From: VRUE01 sp963753585
Lineage (GTDB): Bacteria > Actinomycetota > Thermoleophilia > Solirubrobacterales > 70-9
Assembly (NCBI GenBank): GCA_963753585.1
Contig: CAVWCU010000002.1
Span: 124,001-188,000 of the forward strand
Direction: 5' to 3'
DNA: 64,000 bases
Shown here piece after piece: positions 40,554-49,132 of this stretch; within the stretch, counting starts at the first letter, position 1, and every line of letters begins with the position of its first letter. The notes beneath the pieces were generated by a model that saw only the letters and a list, made by a program, of their open reading frames with translations, was not told the origin of the DNA and did not search any database. The position numbers were made by a program, and so were the translations under genes.

Positions 40554-41944
40554 GGGGTTTGCTCCTCCTGCATCTTGGCGGCCTTGCGGGCGGCGTAGCC
40601 CTCGATGTTTCGCTGCTCGTTCTCGCTGACGGCGAGTGCGCCCTCGGGCACATCGCTCTTGATCACCGCTCCGGCGCCAGTGTAAGCGCCGTCGCCGACT
40701 TCTACAGGCGCAATCAGCATCGTGTCAACGCCGATCCGGACGTTCTCGCCGATCGTCGTCCGGTTCTTGCGGAAACCGTCGTAGTTTGCGGTGATCGCTC
40801 CCGCACCGAGGTTGCTGCCGGCGCCGACCTCGGCGTCGCCCACATAGGCGAGGTGGGGCACCTTGGCGCCCTCGCCGATCCGCGAGTTCTTCACCTCGAC
40901 GAAGCTGCCGACCTTGGCACCGGGCGCGAGCTCGGCGTCGGGCCGCAGATGGGTGAAGGGACCGACCTGGGCGCCGTCGCCCACCTTGCACTCGACCAGG
41001 AAGGAGTGCGGAACGGAGACGTCGGAGCCCAGCACCGTGTCGGTCAGCGTGCTGAGCGGACCGACCACGCAACCCGACCCGACCGTCGTCTTGCCGCGCA
41101 GGCTTGTGCCCGGCTCAATCCGGGCGTCGGGCTCGATCTCGACCTCGGCGTCGATCCAGGTCGAGGCGGGATCGACGACCGTAACCCCGGCGAGCATGTG
41201 AGCGTGGAGGATGCGGCGGCGCGCCTCGGCCTCGACCGCGGCGAGGTCGGCACGGGTGTTGACGCCCATCGTCACGGCGAGGTCGTCGGCGAGATGCCCG
41301 GCCACGGCGTGGCCTGCCGCGCGCAGGGCGGGCAGGACGTCGGGCAGGTAGTACTCACCCTGGGCGTTGTCATTGGAGAGCTTGGCAAGCGCCTCGGCAA
41401 GCGGTGCCGCCTGGAAGACGTAGGTGCCGGCGTTGATCTCGCGGATCGCCAGCTGCTCGGGGGTGGCGTCGCCGCTGGCCTTCGCCTCGACCACCCGCTC
41501 CACCTCTCCGCCCGGGGTACGCACGATGCGGCCATAGGAGCCAGGATCATCGAGCTCGATCGTGAGCAACGTAGCCGCCGCCCCCCCCTTTGCGTGGGTG
41601 TCGAGCAGGCCGGTGATGTTGTCAGCAGTAATCAGCGGGTGATCGCCGGAGAGGACGAGAACGGTCTCGGCCTCCCGGATCAGCGGCAACGCCGCCCGCA
41701 CCGCGCCGCCGGTGCCGTCCGGCTGCGGCTGGGTAACGATCTGGACCTTGTCGGGCAGGCCGGGGACGATGTCCTGGCTGGGCGAGACGATCGCCGCGAC
41801 CCGCCCGGCTCCCGCCTCACGCGCAGCAAGGATCGGCCAGGCGACCATCGGGCGGCCACAAACCGGGTGCAACACCTTCGGCGTCGCGGAACGCATGCGC
41901 GTTCCCTCGCCGGCAGCCATGACCAGCACCAAGGGAGATTCCAC
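40550..41944 (-). CDS. glmU: Bifunctional GlcN-1-P acetyltransferase / GlcNAc-1-P uridyltransferase
   Basis: 464 residues, GTG 41944. It makes UDP-GlcNAc for peptidoglycan. The N-terminal pyrophosphorylase half has VMAAGEGTRMRSATPKVLHPV (about 8-28), QPDGTGGAV and LSGDHPL. The C-terminal left-handed beta-helix has hexapeptide repeats with GPFTHLRPDAELAPGAKVGSFVEVKNS and HLAYVGDAEVGAGSNLGAGAITANYDG, the acetyltransferase catalytic region. Length is typical. It is first gene of the glmU-prs-GDPD operon and has the palindrome at 41964-42088 upstream. Confidence 0.97.
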   Translation of the reverse strand: MESPLVLVMAAGEGTRMRSATPKVLHPVCGRPMVAWPILAAREAGAGRVAAIVSPSQDIVPGLPDKVQIVTQPQPDGTGGAVRAALPLIREAETVLVLSGDHPLITADNITGLLDTHAKGGAAATLLTIELDDPGSYGRIVRTPGGEVERVVEAKASGDATPEQLAIREINAGTYVFQAAPLAEALAKLSNDNAQGEYYLPDVLPALRAAGHAVAGHLADDLAVTMGVNTRADLAAVEAEARRRILHAHMLAGVTVVDPASTWIDAEVEIEPDARIEPGTSLRGKTTVGSGCVVGPLSTLTDTVLGSDVSVPHSFLVECKVGDGAQVGPFTHLRPDAELAPGAKVGSFVEVKNSRIGEGAKVPHLAYVGDAEVGAGSNLGAGAITANYDGFRKNRTTIGENVRIGVDTMLIAPVEVGDGAYTGAGAVIKSDVPEGALAVSENEQRNIEGYAARKAAKMQEEQTP

Positions 41945-41963
41945 CAGCAGATCGTAGACGGGA

Positions 41964-42088
41964 TGGGAGAGGGCGGGGTGCCCCTTCCGCTTGCTGGGTT
42001 TTCGCCGTCATGGGAGCCGGTCGCTCGGATGGGATATCGCGGCGAAAAGAGGACGCCGCGCGCTCCAGGGGCACCCCGCCCTCTCCCA
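41964..42088. repeat. 125-bp palindrome upstream of glmU
   Basis: The 22-bp outer arms (41964-41985 / 42067-42088) are perfect reverse complements. Inside, TTTTCGCCG and CGGCGAAAA form a second stem, with shorter complementary stretches between. The arms share the core GCGGG(G)TGCCCCT with the palindrome at 56858-56933. Confidence 0.75.
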
Positions 42089-42128
42089 CGCAGCCCGCTC
42101 GTCATGCCGTCGACCGCAACGGCAACTC

Positions 42129-42222
42129 GCGGTGGGTGGCGGCGATCTGGGGGACCACCCCGAGGACGCTTTAGCGACCGCAGGGGTGGTGGCACCAGAT
42201 CGGCGACAGGACCCGCCGCGCC
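42129..42222. repeat. Palindromic repeat, copy E (intergenic)
   Basis: Same family as copies A-D: CGCGGTGGGTGGCG, GGGGACCACCCC, GAGGACGCTTTAGCGACCGC, GGGGTGGT, CGGCGACAGGACCCGCCGCG. It lies 23 kb away from the others, in the glmU/HdeD-like gap of 307 bases, which otherwise contains only the palindrome at 41964-42088. Confidence 0.8.
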
Positions 42223-42251
42223 AGTGGCCTTGCGTCAGCTTGGGGAGACCG

Positions 42252-42821
42252 TCAGCTCTTCGAGAGATCGCGGCCGACGAGAGCTACGCTGGTGAGGGTC
42301 CAGCCGGCGAAGATCAGGTCTATGCCTACTAGGAGGCCGATTGCCCAGTCGGCGCTACTGGGGAGCTTGGCGAGGATGAGGATGCCGATCAGGAGGCCGG
42401 CGATGCCGCTGAGGCCGACCAGGCCGGCGCCCGCCTGGCCGCGGGCGGCGAAGGCGACCGCGGTGCGGGTAAGGCCCATGAAGAGGAAGTAGATGCCAAG
42501 CACGACGGTCAGGGTGAGCGTGCCGTTGTCTGGTTCCACGATCAGCCAGAGGCCGACGATCACGGTCAGCAGCGCCCAGAGCAGGCGCAGCACCACGGTC
42601 CCGATCGAGTGCGCCGTGAACGCGCCGGCGACGAGGAACGCGCCGGCGATGACCAGGATCCAGCCGACGAAGATCGCGGTCGCGACAGAGGCGACGGCCG
42701 GCACCACGATCGCCACGCAGCCGACGAGGATCGCCAGCACGCCGACGGTCATCAGCGCCTTCCAGCTGCGCCGCAGCCCCTCGCGAACCTCCGGGTCCAT
42801 CTGCACTCCGCTCATCTCCAT
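42252..42821 (-). CDS. HdeD-like (DUF308) membrane protein
   Basis: 189 residues from ATG 42821; ATG 42815 is an alternative. About six hydrophobic segments in three pairs, with LRRSWKALMTVGVLAILVGC at the start and VGWILVIAGAFLVAGAF, VVLGIYFLFMGLTR and VGIDLIFAGWTL repeats, fit the HdeD/DUF308 family linked to acid or envelope stress. Function in actinobacteria is not established. Confidence 0.8.
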   Translation of the reverse strand: MEMSGVQMDPEVREGLRRSWKALMTVGVLAILVGCVAIVVPAVASVATAIFVGWILVIAGAFLVAGAFTAHSIGTVVLRLLWALLTVIVGLWLIVEPDNGTLTLTVVLGIYFLFMGLTRTAVAFAARGQAGAGLVGLSGIAGLLIGILILAKLPSSADWAIGLLVGIDLIFAGWTLTSVALVGRDLSKS

Positions 42822-42872
42822 GCCGAGGACCCTAAGAGCCCCAGCGGACGCGTTCAACCCTGCCGGGCCGCC

Positions 42873-43511
42873 TCATCCTCTCTCAGCGCCTTCCCGCTCG
42901 ATCTGCCGCTCGTAAAAGCGCACCCACTTGCGCACGGCGTTGTCGGAGACGCCGTACTTGCAGCCAACGCCGACAAAGCCCATTACCTCAATCTCATCCA
43001 GCAGCGTCCGGTATTTCGCGGTGAACTGCTTGCCGCAATTCTTGCACCCACGTATCACTGGCCCACGGCGATTTTTCCGCCCGCAGTGCGTATCCAACGT
43101 GGCCGCACAGTTGGGGCAGACGATTTGAAGGTTCTCGATCCGGTTGTCGTCCGGGACCCCATTGATGTGATCGAGTATCAGCGACATCGAACGACCGCGC
43201 CACGTTTCATCCTGGCCGCATTGCTCGCAGCGGCGCTCCTTCAAGCCCTCCTCGAACAACCGTTCCTTCAGCTTGCCGCGGGAGTAGGTCGAACCGGCAA
43301 CCAAGACTTCCTCGAGTGGAATGGGCGCCTTGTGCAGATTGCGAATCGAGGACCCGCCCGCATCGAAGTGGCCGGTCGGAATCTGCCAGGCCTCGTCAAC
43401 GTACTTGCGCAGCAGCTTGTGGTTTCCGCCCGCGGGTCGCATGCCTAGGCGGCGCAAGACCTCGCTATAGGAGCGAGAGACTTCGACTGCCGCCTCGTCG
43501 TATCTGGGCAT
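42873..43511 (-). CDS. HNH endonuclease with flanking helix-turn-helix segments
   Basis: 212 residues, ATG 43511. An N-terminal HTH-like part (EVLRRLGMRPAGGNHKLLRK) precedes a zinc-ribbon CEQCGQ and the HNH core LILDHINGVPDDNRIENLQIVCPNC (about 113-137), with D-H, N and N present. A second zinc pair (CKNCGKQF) and a C-terminal HTH (YGVSDNAVRKWVRFYE) follow. Such HNH-HTH proteins behave like free-standing homing-type or phage-derived nucleases. It lies 68 bases from tRNA-Gln on the opposite strand. The start has TAATGT 6 bases upstream, inside a CCGAACATTAGTTCGG palindrome. Confidence 0.85.
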   Translation of the reverse strand: MPRYDEAAVEVSRSYSEVLRRLGMRPAGGNHKLLRKYVDEAWQIPTGHFDAGGSSIRNLHKAPIPLEEVLVAGSTYSRGKLKERLFEEGLKERRCEQCGQDETWRGRSMSLILDHINGVPDDNRIENLQIVCPNCAATLDTHCGRKNRRGPVIRGCKNCGKQFTAKYRTLLDEIEVMGFVGVGCKYGVSDNAVRKWVRFYERQIEREGAERG

Positions 43512-43513
43512 AA

Positions 43514-43529
43514 CCGAACATTAGTTCGG
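43514..43529. promoter_or_regulatory. Palindrome overlapping the HNH gene promoter
   Basis: CCGAACATTAGTTCGG is a near-complete 16-bp palindrome that contains the presumed -10 box (TAATGT on the minus strand) of the HNH gene, a likely operator, possibly for the HTH parts of the HNH protein itself. Confidence 0.4.
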
Positions 43530-43579
43530 TCCTCAGACAGAACATTTCGCTAGGTGCAGGCGGTAAGGTCGGCTTGCGA

Positions 43580-43652
43580 TCCGGGGTGGTGTAATCGGAA
43601 GCACGCTTGGCTTTGGTCCAAGAAGAGGCGGGTTCAAATCCTCCCCCCGGAA
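43580..43652 (+). tRNA. tRNA-Gln (anticodon TTG)
   Basis: 73 nt. The acceptor TCCGGGG/CCCCGGA pairs fully, the anticodon stem is CTTGG/CCAAG with loop CTTTGGT (TTG), and the T loop is TTCAAAT with one mismatched T-stem pair. CCA is not encoded. Confidence 0.93.
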
Positions 43653-43665
43653 TTGTTCGAGTTCG

Positions 43666-44901
43666 CTACTCCTCGCTGCCGCGCGGCACCTTCCCCGCTT
43701 CCGCACCGGGCTCCTGTGCGGGCCCGCGCGGCGAGGCGATGCCGAGGACGCGCATGGTTTTGAGGCCGAGGCCGAGCTTCTCGCGGCCCTCGGTGGCGGA
43801 GACGTCGTGGCCGCAGAGCTCTTTCACGCGCTCGAGGCGGTAGCGGATCGTGTGGCGGTGGGTGAAGAGCTGCTTGGCGGTGGCGGCGACGTTGCCGTCG
43901 TTGTCGAGGTAGGCCTCCACCGTCGCCACCAGCTCGGTCTCGTACTGCTCGTCATAGGCGGAGAGTGGCGCGATCGTCTCGGCGTAGAAGCGCTCGAGCT
44001 CACGCGGGTCCTCACTCATCGCCGGCAGCAGCAGGCGGTAGGAACCGGTCTCCTCGAAGGACAGCACCGCCCGGCCTTCGGCCTCGCCGACGTTGACCGC
44101 CAGCCGCGCCTCGTTGCCGGCGCGGTAGAGGTCGACGGGGTCGGCTGCGCGGCGGCTGTGGCCGATGGTCAGGTGGAACCCCGAGAGGCTGTCCTCCAGC
44201 TCGCGGCCGAGCCCAGCGGCGGCACGCTCGACCCGGGCCTCGTCCTCGGCGGGGACGATGACGGCGATCTCGGCCGCCTCCTCGCCGTCCGAGCCCGCCA
44301 GCGATCCCGGCGCCAGTGAGCGCAGGGCCCGCTGGGTGAGCGTCAGCACACGGGCGCGCCACTCGCCGGTCTGGGCGGCACGCGGCGCCGCGTGCAGGAT
44401 CAGCACCCCGGCGCCCTGCTCGAGGTCGGCGCCGAGCTCGGCGCCGCGGGCGACGATGTCGCCGCGGTCGGTCACCTCGCGGGCGAGCACGGCAGCGACG
44501 AAGGCGCCCGCCACCTCCTCGCTCTCCCACTCCGGCGAGCGCGAGCGCTCCAGCTCCAGCGCCAGCAGCGTCGTCACCATGCGCGCGATCGCCGCCTCTG
44601 GCGGAGCGGCGGCGCGGTAGCGCAGCTCGCCCACGGCGCTGTCGGCGACCCGCAGCTCCACCCTCGTCACGCCCTCGCCCCCGGCGAGCAACTTCCGCTC
44701 CTGGTCCGGCGAGGCCCCGGCGACCGCCAAAACCGCGCTGGAGCGGTCGATCAGGGCGACGCTGGCGTCGAGCACCCGCGCCGCCGCACGCGCCACGGCG
44801 GGCAGGCCGGCGCCCGACTCGACCGCGTCCGAGAGCGCGTCAAGAGTCCCGACTTCTCCCTTCTTTGCGGGCTTTTCCTGCCCTTTTGAGGCCGCTGGCA
44901 T
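43666..44901 (-). CDS. PucR/CdaR-type transcriptional regulator
   Basis: 411 residues from ATG 44901; GATAAT 6 bases upstream suggests a leaderless start. The N-terminal half resembles a GAF-like sensory domain (VLDASVALIDRSSAVLAVAG, about 47-66), followed by a GGDEF-like CdaR middle region (about 190-300). The C-terminal HTH_30 reads VEAYLDNDGNVAATAKQLFTHRHTIRYRLERVKELCG, the PucR signature. It ends 13 bases from tRNA-Gln. No adjacent catabolic target is evident. Confidence 0.88.
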   Translation of the reverse strand: MPAASKGQEKPAKKGEVGTLDALSDAVESGAGLPAVARAAARVLDASVALIDRSSAVLAVAGASPDQERKLLAGGEGVTRVELRVADSAVGELRYRAAAPPEAAIARMVTTLLALELERSRSPEWESEEVAGAFVAAVLAREVTDRGDIVARGAELGADLEQGAGVLILHAAPRAAQTGEWRARVLTLTQRALRSLAPGSLAGSDGEEAAEIAVIVPAEDEARVERAAAGLGRELEDSLSGFHLTIGHSRRAADPVDLYRAGNEARLAVNVGEAEGRAVLSFEETGSYRLLLPAMSEDPRELERFYAETIAPLSAYDEQYETELVATVEAYLDNDGNVAATAKQLFTHRHTIRYRLERVKELCGHDVSATEGREKLGLGLKTMRVLGIASPRGPAQEPGAEAGKVPRGSEE

Positions 44902-44933
44902 GGCCCCATTATCCCCAGCCGGCCCTGAGAGGA

Positions 44934-45197
44934 CTAAGTGCCGTTGACGAGATTGAGGAAGTTGTCGTAGTAGTAGACGACGGCGAGGCCGAGGACGACG
45001 CCGACCAGGACGAGGGCGGCAAGCACGAAGACGGTGAGCACCCCGGCGGCGGCCTTCTCCCAAAGCCGGCCGTAGGCGCCGACCGCCGGAACCAGGATCA
45101 GGCCGACGAAGGCCGCAAGCGTGACGAACCCGGCCACACCGAACAGGACGTACTCATGTTCGATCTTCTCCAGCGCCAGCAGCAGCACGCCCCCCAT
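44934..45197 (-). CDS. Small two-span membrane protein
   Basis: 87 residues, ATG 45197. Two hydrophobic segments (about 19-38 and 48-74) are followed by YYYDNFLNLVNGT. Its first 44 bases overlap the 3' end of the DedA-PAP2 gene on the same strand, so a later start is possible. Not recognised. Confidence 0.55.
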   Translation of the reverse strand: MGGVLLLALEKIEHEYVLFGVAGFVTLAAFVGLILVPAVGAYGRLWEKAAAGVLTVFVLAALVLVGVVLGLAVVYYYDNFLNLVNGT

Positions 45198-46671
45198 TCT
45201 GACGAACCGTCGTGATGGTGAGCGCCACGGCGGCGCAGAGCGAGAACGCGGCGGTCCCCAGCGCCCAGCCGGCGTTGACGTCGCTGAGGTAGTGGACGCC
45301 GAGGTAGACGCGGGAGAGGCCGACCAGCGCGGTCAGCGCGATCCCCCCGGCGACGACCGCCGCGCCGCGCGCCATCCCCTGCCTCAGCCGCATCACGATC
45401 GTCACCGCCAGCCAGACGTAGAAGGTCGAGTAGGCGGCGTGGGCGCTGGGGAAGGAGAAGCCGGAGACGTCGACCAGGCCCCCCTCGGGGCGCGGCCGGT
45501 CGACCAGGGCCTTGAGCTCGTGCACGCCGGCGAAGATCAGCGTCATGCCCACGACCAGGACGCCGAACTCGGCCCAGCGGCGGCGAGCGGCGAGGAGGGC
45601 GGCGCAGACGAAGGCCAGCGAGCCGACGACGGCGAAGGAGCCGAGGTCGGTGAAGACCTTGGCGATGTCCACCAACCAGCCGGCGTCGAGGCTTTCGACC
45701 ACGTCGACCGCGGTGGAGTCGCCGGGGGTGGGCCCGGGTTCGGCGCCGACGATCACGGTGTAGGCGACGACGACGAAGCCGGAGACGGCGAGGATCGCCA
45801 TCAGCGAGGTGAACTCGAGCCCGAAGGTTCCACCCGGCGTCACCCGCTCCCAGAAGAATTGAAACTGCGGGCGGAAGCGGCGAGAGAGATCGACGACCCA
45901 GCCGCTCGCCGCGTGGCGCTCCATCCAGGCGACGATCTCCCGCCTGTTCTGCTCGACCCGGAGACGGCGGACGGCGTACACGATGCCGACCACGACGACG
46001 ATCGTGCTCGCCAGCAGGAAAGCCCCCCGGCCGGCGTAGTGCGCGGCACTCTCGATGCTGCGCGAGAAGAAGTACCCGACCAGGATGTGGACGCTGGCCC
46101 AGAGCCCGGTGCCGAGGATGCTGTAGGGGACGAAGGCGCGGTAGTGCATTCTCGAGCTGCCGGCGATGAACGGGGCCAGGGCCCGCACGATGCCGATCCA
46201 GCGGCCGATGAAGATCGTCTTGCCGCCGTGGCGGGAGAAGTAGTCCTCGACCCGCTCGAAGCGCTCCTGGCTGATCCCGACGCGCGGCCCGTGACGAAGC
46301 ACGAACTCCCGGCCCAGGCGGCGCCCGATGAAGAAGCTGGTGGTGTCGCCCGCCCAGGCGGTGAACCAGGCGATCGCGATCAGCAGGTAGACGTCGATCG
46401 CCCCCTGGCCCGCGACGGCGCCGCCGAGCAGCATCGTCGTCTCGCCTGGGACCACCAGGCCGACGAAGGCCCCGGTCTCGGCGAAGGCGAAGACGCCGAC
46501 CAGGAGGTAGGTCCAGGCTCCGAGCGTGTCGGAGATGTCTTCCAGCAGCTCCTGCAGGTCGATGTCCCCGAGCTCCCGGCCGACGAGGAAGTAGCCGCCG
46601 ACGATCGCCGCGACGACCAGCGGCCGCAGCAGGCGCTTGCGCTTGCCCCTCCCCTCCCCCGGCAGCTTCAC
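45154..46671 (-). CDS. DedA-family membrane protein fused to PAP2 phosphatase
   Basis: 505 residues, ATG 46671, overlapping the ispE stop. The N-terminal DedA/VTT half (about 40-240) shows ETGAFVGLVVPGETTMLLGG, GRRLGREFVL and FIGRWIGIVRALAPFIAG. The C-terminal half (about 300-490) is a PAP2 phosphatase: KALVDRPRP (C1), FPSAHAAYS (C2, PSAH for PSGH) and GLSRVYLGVHYLSDV (C3). DedA proteins translocate lipids such as undecaprenyl phosphate and PAP2 enzymes dephosphorylate undecaprenyl pyrophosphate, so the fusion probably couples carrier-lipid dephosphorylation and flipping. That coupling is inference. Confidence 0.9.
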   Translation of the reverse strand: MKLPGEGRGKRKRLLRPLVVAAIVGGYFLVGRELGDIDLQELLEDISDTLGAWTYLLVGVFAFAETGAFVGLVVPGETTMLLGGAVAGQGAIDVYLLIAIAWFTAWAGDTTSFFIGRRLGREFVLRHGPRVGISQERFERVEDYFSRHGGKTIFIGRWIGIVRALAPFIAGSSRMHYRAFVPYSILGTGLWASVHILVGYFFSRSIESAAHYAGRGAFLLASTIVVVVGIVYAVRRLRVEQNRREIVAWMERHAASGWVVDLSRRFRPQFQFFWERVTPGGTFGLEFTSLMAILAVSGFVVVAYTVIVGAEPGPTPGDSTAVDVVESLDAGWLVDIAKVFTDLGSFAVVGSLAFVCAALLAARRRWAEFGVLVVGMTLIFAGVHELKALVDRPRPEGGLVDVSGFSFPSAHAAYSTFYVWLAVTIVMRLRQGMARGAAVVAGGIALTALVGLSRVYLGVHYLSDVNAGWALGTAAFSLCAAVALTITTVRQNGGRAAAGAGEDRT

Positions 46672-47498
46672 GAGATCCTCCCCGCTTCGCAGACGATCGC
46701 GTCGGCTCGGCCAAGCTCGGCTGCGGCGGCCCGGGCCGCCTCGAGGCTCTCGAAGAGACCGAACGCCGTCGGGCCCGAGCCGGTGAGCAGCCCGTGCTGG
46801 GCACCAACGCCGCGGAGCGCTTCCAGCGCTTCGCCGATGTCGGGTCGCAGGGATCGCGCTGCCGGCTCGAGATCGTTGAAGAGCAGCTCTGTATAGGAGA
46901 GCGGCGACGCGCCACTGCCGGCCGCCTGGCGAAGTCGCTTGGCAAGGCCGTCGAGCTCTCCTGCGTCGCGGCCGAGGCCCAACCGGTCGGCCTCGGCGAA
47001 AACCGCCGCGGTGCTGAGACCGCCGCCCCCCGGCAGAAGGATCACGGCATGCGGCGCCGGCTCAGGAAGGCGCTCCACCGTCTCCCCCGCGCCGCGCACG
47101 AGAGAGAGCGCCGGCGTCAGCTGCGAGGGCACGTCGGCCCCCAGCCCGGCCGCGATCTCCTCCAGGTCCGCGACCTCCCCGGCGGCCAGTCGCAATACCG
47201 CCGCCGCGTCGGCGCTGCCGCCGCCGAGGCCGGCCGCGACCGGGATCCGCTTCTCGATCTCGACCCGCAGCGGCGGTCGCTGCCAGCCCTGCTCGCGCAG
47301 CGCCTTCAGCGCCCGCGCCGCCAGGTTCTCGCCCTCGACCCCCGGGCAGGCGACCTCGTCGCGCTCGGCCTCCTGGACCTCGATCGGGTCGCCCAGGGCC
47401 AAGGGCTCGAAGAGTGAGCAGAGCTCGTGCAACCCGTCCTCGCGCCGGGGGCCGAGGTAGAGGCAGAGGTTGAGCTTTGCGGGGGCGTGGATCTGCAT
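46668..47498 (-). CDS. ispE: 4-diphosphocytidyl-2-C-methyl-D-erythritol kinase
   Basis: 276 residues from ATG 47498, with TAGCCT 5 bases upstream; a longer in-frame reading (47600) runs into the rsmA 3' end. IspE phosphorylates CDP-ME in the MEP isoprenoid pathway. GHMP-kinase motifs: HAPAKLNLCLYLGPRREDGLHEL at the N-terminus (substrate Lys and His), PVAAGLGGGSADAAAVL (ATP loop, about 97-113) and LTGSGPTAFGLF near the C-terminus. The rsmA-ispE order is conserved in actinobacteria. Its stop overlaps the DedA-PAP2 ATG. Confidence 0.95.
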   Translation of the reverse strand: MQIHAPAKLNLCLYLGPRREDGLHELCSLFEPLALGDPIEVQEAERDEVACPGVEGENLAARALKALREQGWQRPPLRVEIEKRIPVAAGLGGGSADAAAVLRLAAGEVADLEEIAAGLGADVPSQLTPALSLVRGAGETVERLPEPAPHAVILLPGGGGLSTAAVFAEADRLGLGRDAGELDGLAKRLRQAAGSGASPLSYTELLFNDLEPAARSLRPDIGEALEALRGVGAQHGLLTGSGPTAFGLFESLEAARAAAAELGRADAIVCEAGRIS

Positions 47499-47514
47499 CG
47501 GCGAGGCTAGTGTC

Positions 47515-48279
47515 CTAGGCGCTGGACCGCAGCTTCGCGGATAGAGCGGCGAAATCCTCGGGAGCCAGCGACTCGGCCCGCGCGCCCGGATCCAGGCCAA
47601 GCTCCTCCAGCGCCGCCCGGGTCGCAGCGAGGGTGCCGGGCCGGACGTGCTCGACCGAGCGCGCGAGCGACTTGCGGCGGTGGGCGAAGGCGGCGCGGAT
47701 CAGCTCGCGGGTCGGCTCGTCGGCGCCCGGCCCGGTGCGGCGCAGATCGAGGATCGCCGACCCGACCCGCGGCCGCGGCCGGAAGACAGCCGGGTCGACC
47801 GTGCGCAACAGCTTCACCTCACAGGCGAGCTGCACGGTCGCACTCGGCGATCCATAGGTGCGGCTCCCGGGCCCCGCCCGCAGCCGGTCGGCGATCTCGC
47901 GCTGCACCATCACCGTCCAGCGCGCCACCGAGGGCAACTCGGCGACCGTGCGCAGGATCACCGGCGTCGCCACCGCGTAGGGCAGGTTGGCGACGACGGC
48001 GGTCGGGGCGGGATCGAGCCCGGCGAGGTCCAGCTCGAGCGCGTCGCCCCAATGCAGGTCGACGTTCGGGCGGGCAGCGAGCGACGCCAGCGCCGGCTCC
48101 AGCCGGCGGTCGATCTCGACCGAGTGGACGTGGGCATCGGCGGCCGCGAGTCGCTCGGTCAGCACGCCTTCCCCGGCGCCCACCTCGAGCACGACCTCTC
48201 CCGGGCCCAGCTCGGCGTCGCGCACGATCGCGTCGAGCAGGTTGGGGTCGGACAGGAAGTTCTGCCCAAGCCGGACCAT
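47515..48279 (-). CDS. rsmA: 16S rRNA (adenine1518/1519-N6)-dimethyltransferase
   Basis: 254 residues, ATG 48279. KsgA/RsmA dimethylates two adjacent adenines near the 3' end of 16S rRNA. Motifs: LGQNFLSDPNLLDAIV (start), VLEVGAGEGVLTERLA (SAM motif I), VHSVEID, and catalytic motif IV in VVANLPYAVATPVI (NLPY). The C-terminal helical domain is complete. It lies 3 bases after tatD, giving tatD-rsmA-ispE. Confidence 0.97.
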   Translation of the reverse strand: MVRLGQNFLSDPNLLDAIVRDAELGPGEVVLEVGAGEGVLTERLAAADAHVHSVEIDRRLEPALASLAARPNVDLHWGDALELDLAGLDPAPTAVVANLPYAVATPVILRTVAELPSVARWTVMVQREIADRLRAGPGSRTYGSPSATVQLACEVKLLRTVDPAVFRPRPRVGSAILDLRRTGPGADEPTRELIRAAFAHRRKSLARSVEHVRPGTLAATRAALEELGLDPGARAESLAPEDFAALSAKLRSSA

Positions 48280-48282
48280 CGG

Positions 48283-49053
48283 CTACCAGCCGAACAAAGT
48301 CCGCGCGTTGGCCTCGACCGTGCGCTCCAGCTCCCCGTAGGAGACGCCGCGGACATCGGCGAGGAGCGCCGCCGTAGAGACCACGTGGGCCGGCTCGTTG
48401 GGCTTGCCGCGCACCGGCTGCGGCGCCAGGTAGGGAGCGTCCGTCTCGACCAGGACGAGCTCGTCGGGCAGCTCCGCGGCGGCCTCGCGCAACTCGCCGG
48501 CGCTGGGGAAGGTGACGATCCCCGAAAAGGAACAGTGCCAGCCGCGGTCGATCGCATCCTGGACGCGCCAGGGGGCGAGAAAGCAATGGAGGATCACTTT
48601 GACGCCGTTCCCGCGCTCGTCGAGGATCGAGAAGACGTCGTCGACGGCACCGGTCTCGCCGTCGGGGTCGCGGGCATGGATGACGATCGGCAGTCCACGA
48701 TCGCGGGCGATCTCGATCTGGGCCTCGAAGGAGCGCCGCTGGTCGGCCCGGCTCGCCGTTTCGCGGTAGTAGTCGATCCCGGTCTCGCCGATCGCCCGCA
48801 CCTTCTCGTTCTCGGCCGCGAGCCGGGCAATCTCATCGGCGCGTGCGTCGTCGAAGCCGGCAGCCTCGGTCGGGTGACAGCCGGCGGTCGCGTAGACGCT
48901 CTCGTGGCGCTCTGCGGCGGCGATCGCCAGCTCGCTCGAATCGGGGGTCAGCCCGACGTTGAGCATCCGCACGACGCCCGCCTCCTGCGCCGCCGCGACC
49001 AGCTCGGCCTCGGGTCGCTCGCAGAGGAAGAGGTGGGTGTGGGAGTCGATCAC
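48283..49053 (-). CDS. tatD: TatD-family metal-dependent deoxyribonuclease
   Basis: 256 residues, GTG 49053; TAGTCT 6 bases upstream suggests a leaderless start. Amidohydrolase-type metal ligands: IDSHTHLF (H-x-H), RAIGETGIDYYR (Glu), PIVIHARD, VILHCFLA and VLVETDAPYLAP (Asp). It is probably a 3'-5' exonuclease in DNA repair. First gene of tatD-rsmA-ispE-dedA/PAP2. Confidence 0.95.
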   Translation of the reverse strand: MIDSHTHLFLCERPEAELVAAAQEAGVVRMLNVGLTPDSSELAIAAAERHESVYATAGCHPTEAAGFDDARADEIARLAAENEKVRAIGETGIDYYRETASRADQRRSFEAQIEIARDRGLPIVIHARDPDGETGAVDDVFSILDERGNGVKVILHCFLAPWRVQDAIDRGWHCSFSGIVTFPSAGELREAAAELPDELVLVETDAPYLAPQPVRGKPNEPAHVVSTAALLADVRGVSYGELERTVEANARTLFGW

Positions 49054-49085
49054 GGTCTCAGACTACCCCGGGCCAGAACGCGAAA

Positions 49086-49113
49086 CGGCCCGCGCTCCAG
49101 AGGAGGCGGGCCG
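49086..49113 (-). terminator. Hairpin after the collagen-like gene
   Basis: CGGCCCGC / GCGGGCCG, 8-bp stem, loop 12, about 20 bases beyond the stop at 49133 and before tatD. There is no U-tract. Confidence 0.45.
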
Positions 49114-49132
49114 CCCCACAGATGCCGCTGAC

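Noticed and set aside
40514..42295. Plus-strand frame of nearly 600 codons
   Set aside because: Antisense to glmU and the prs start, both clear core genes.
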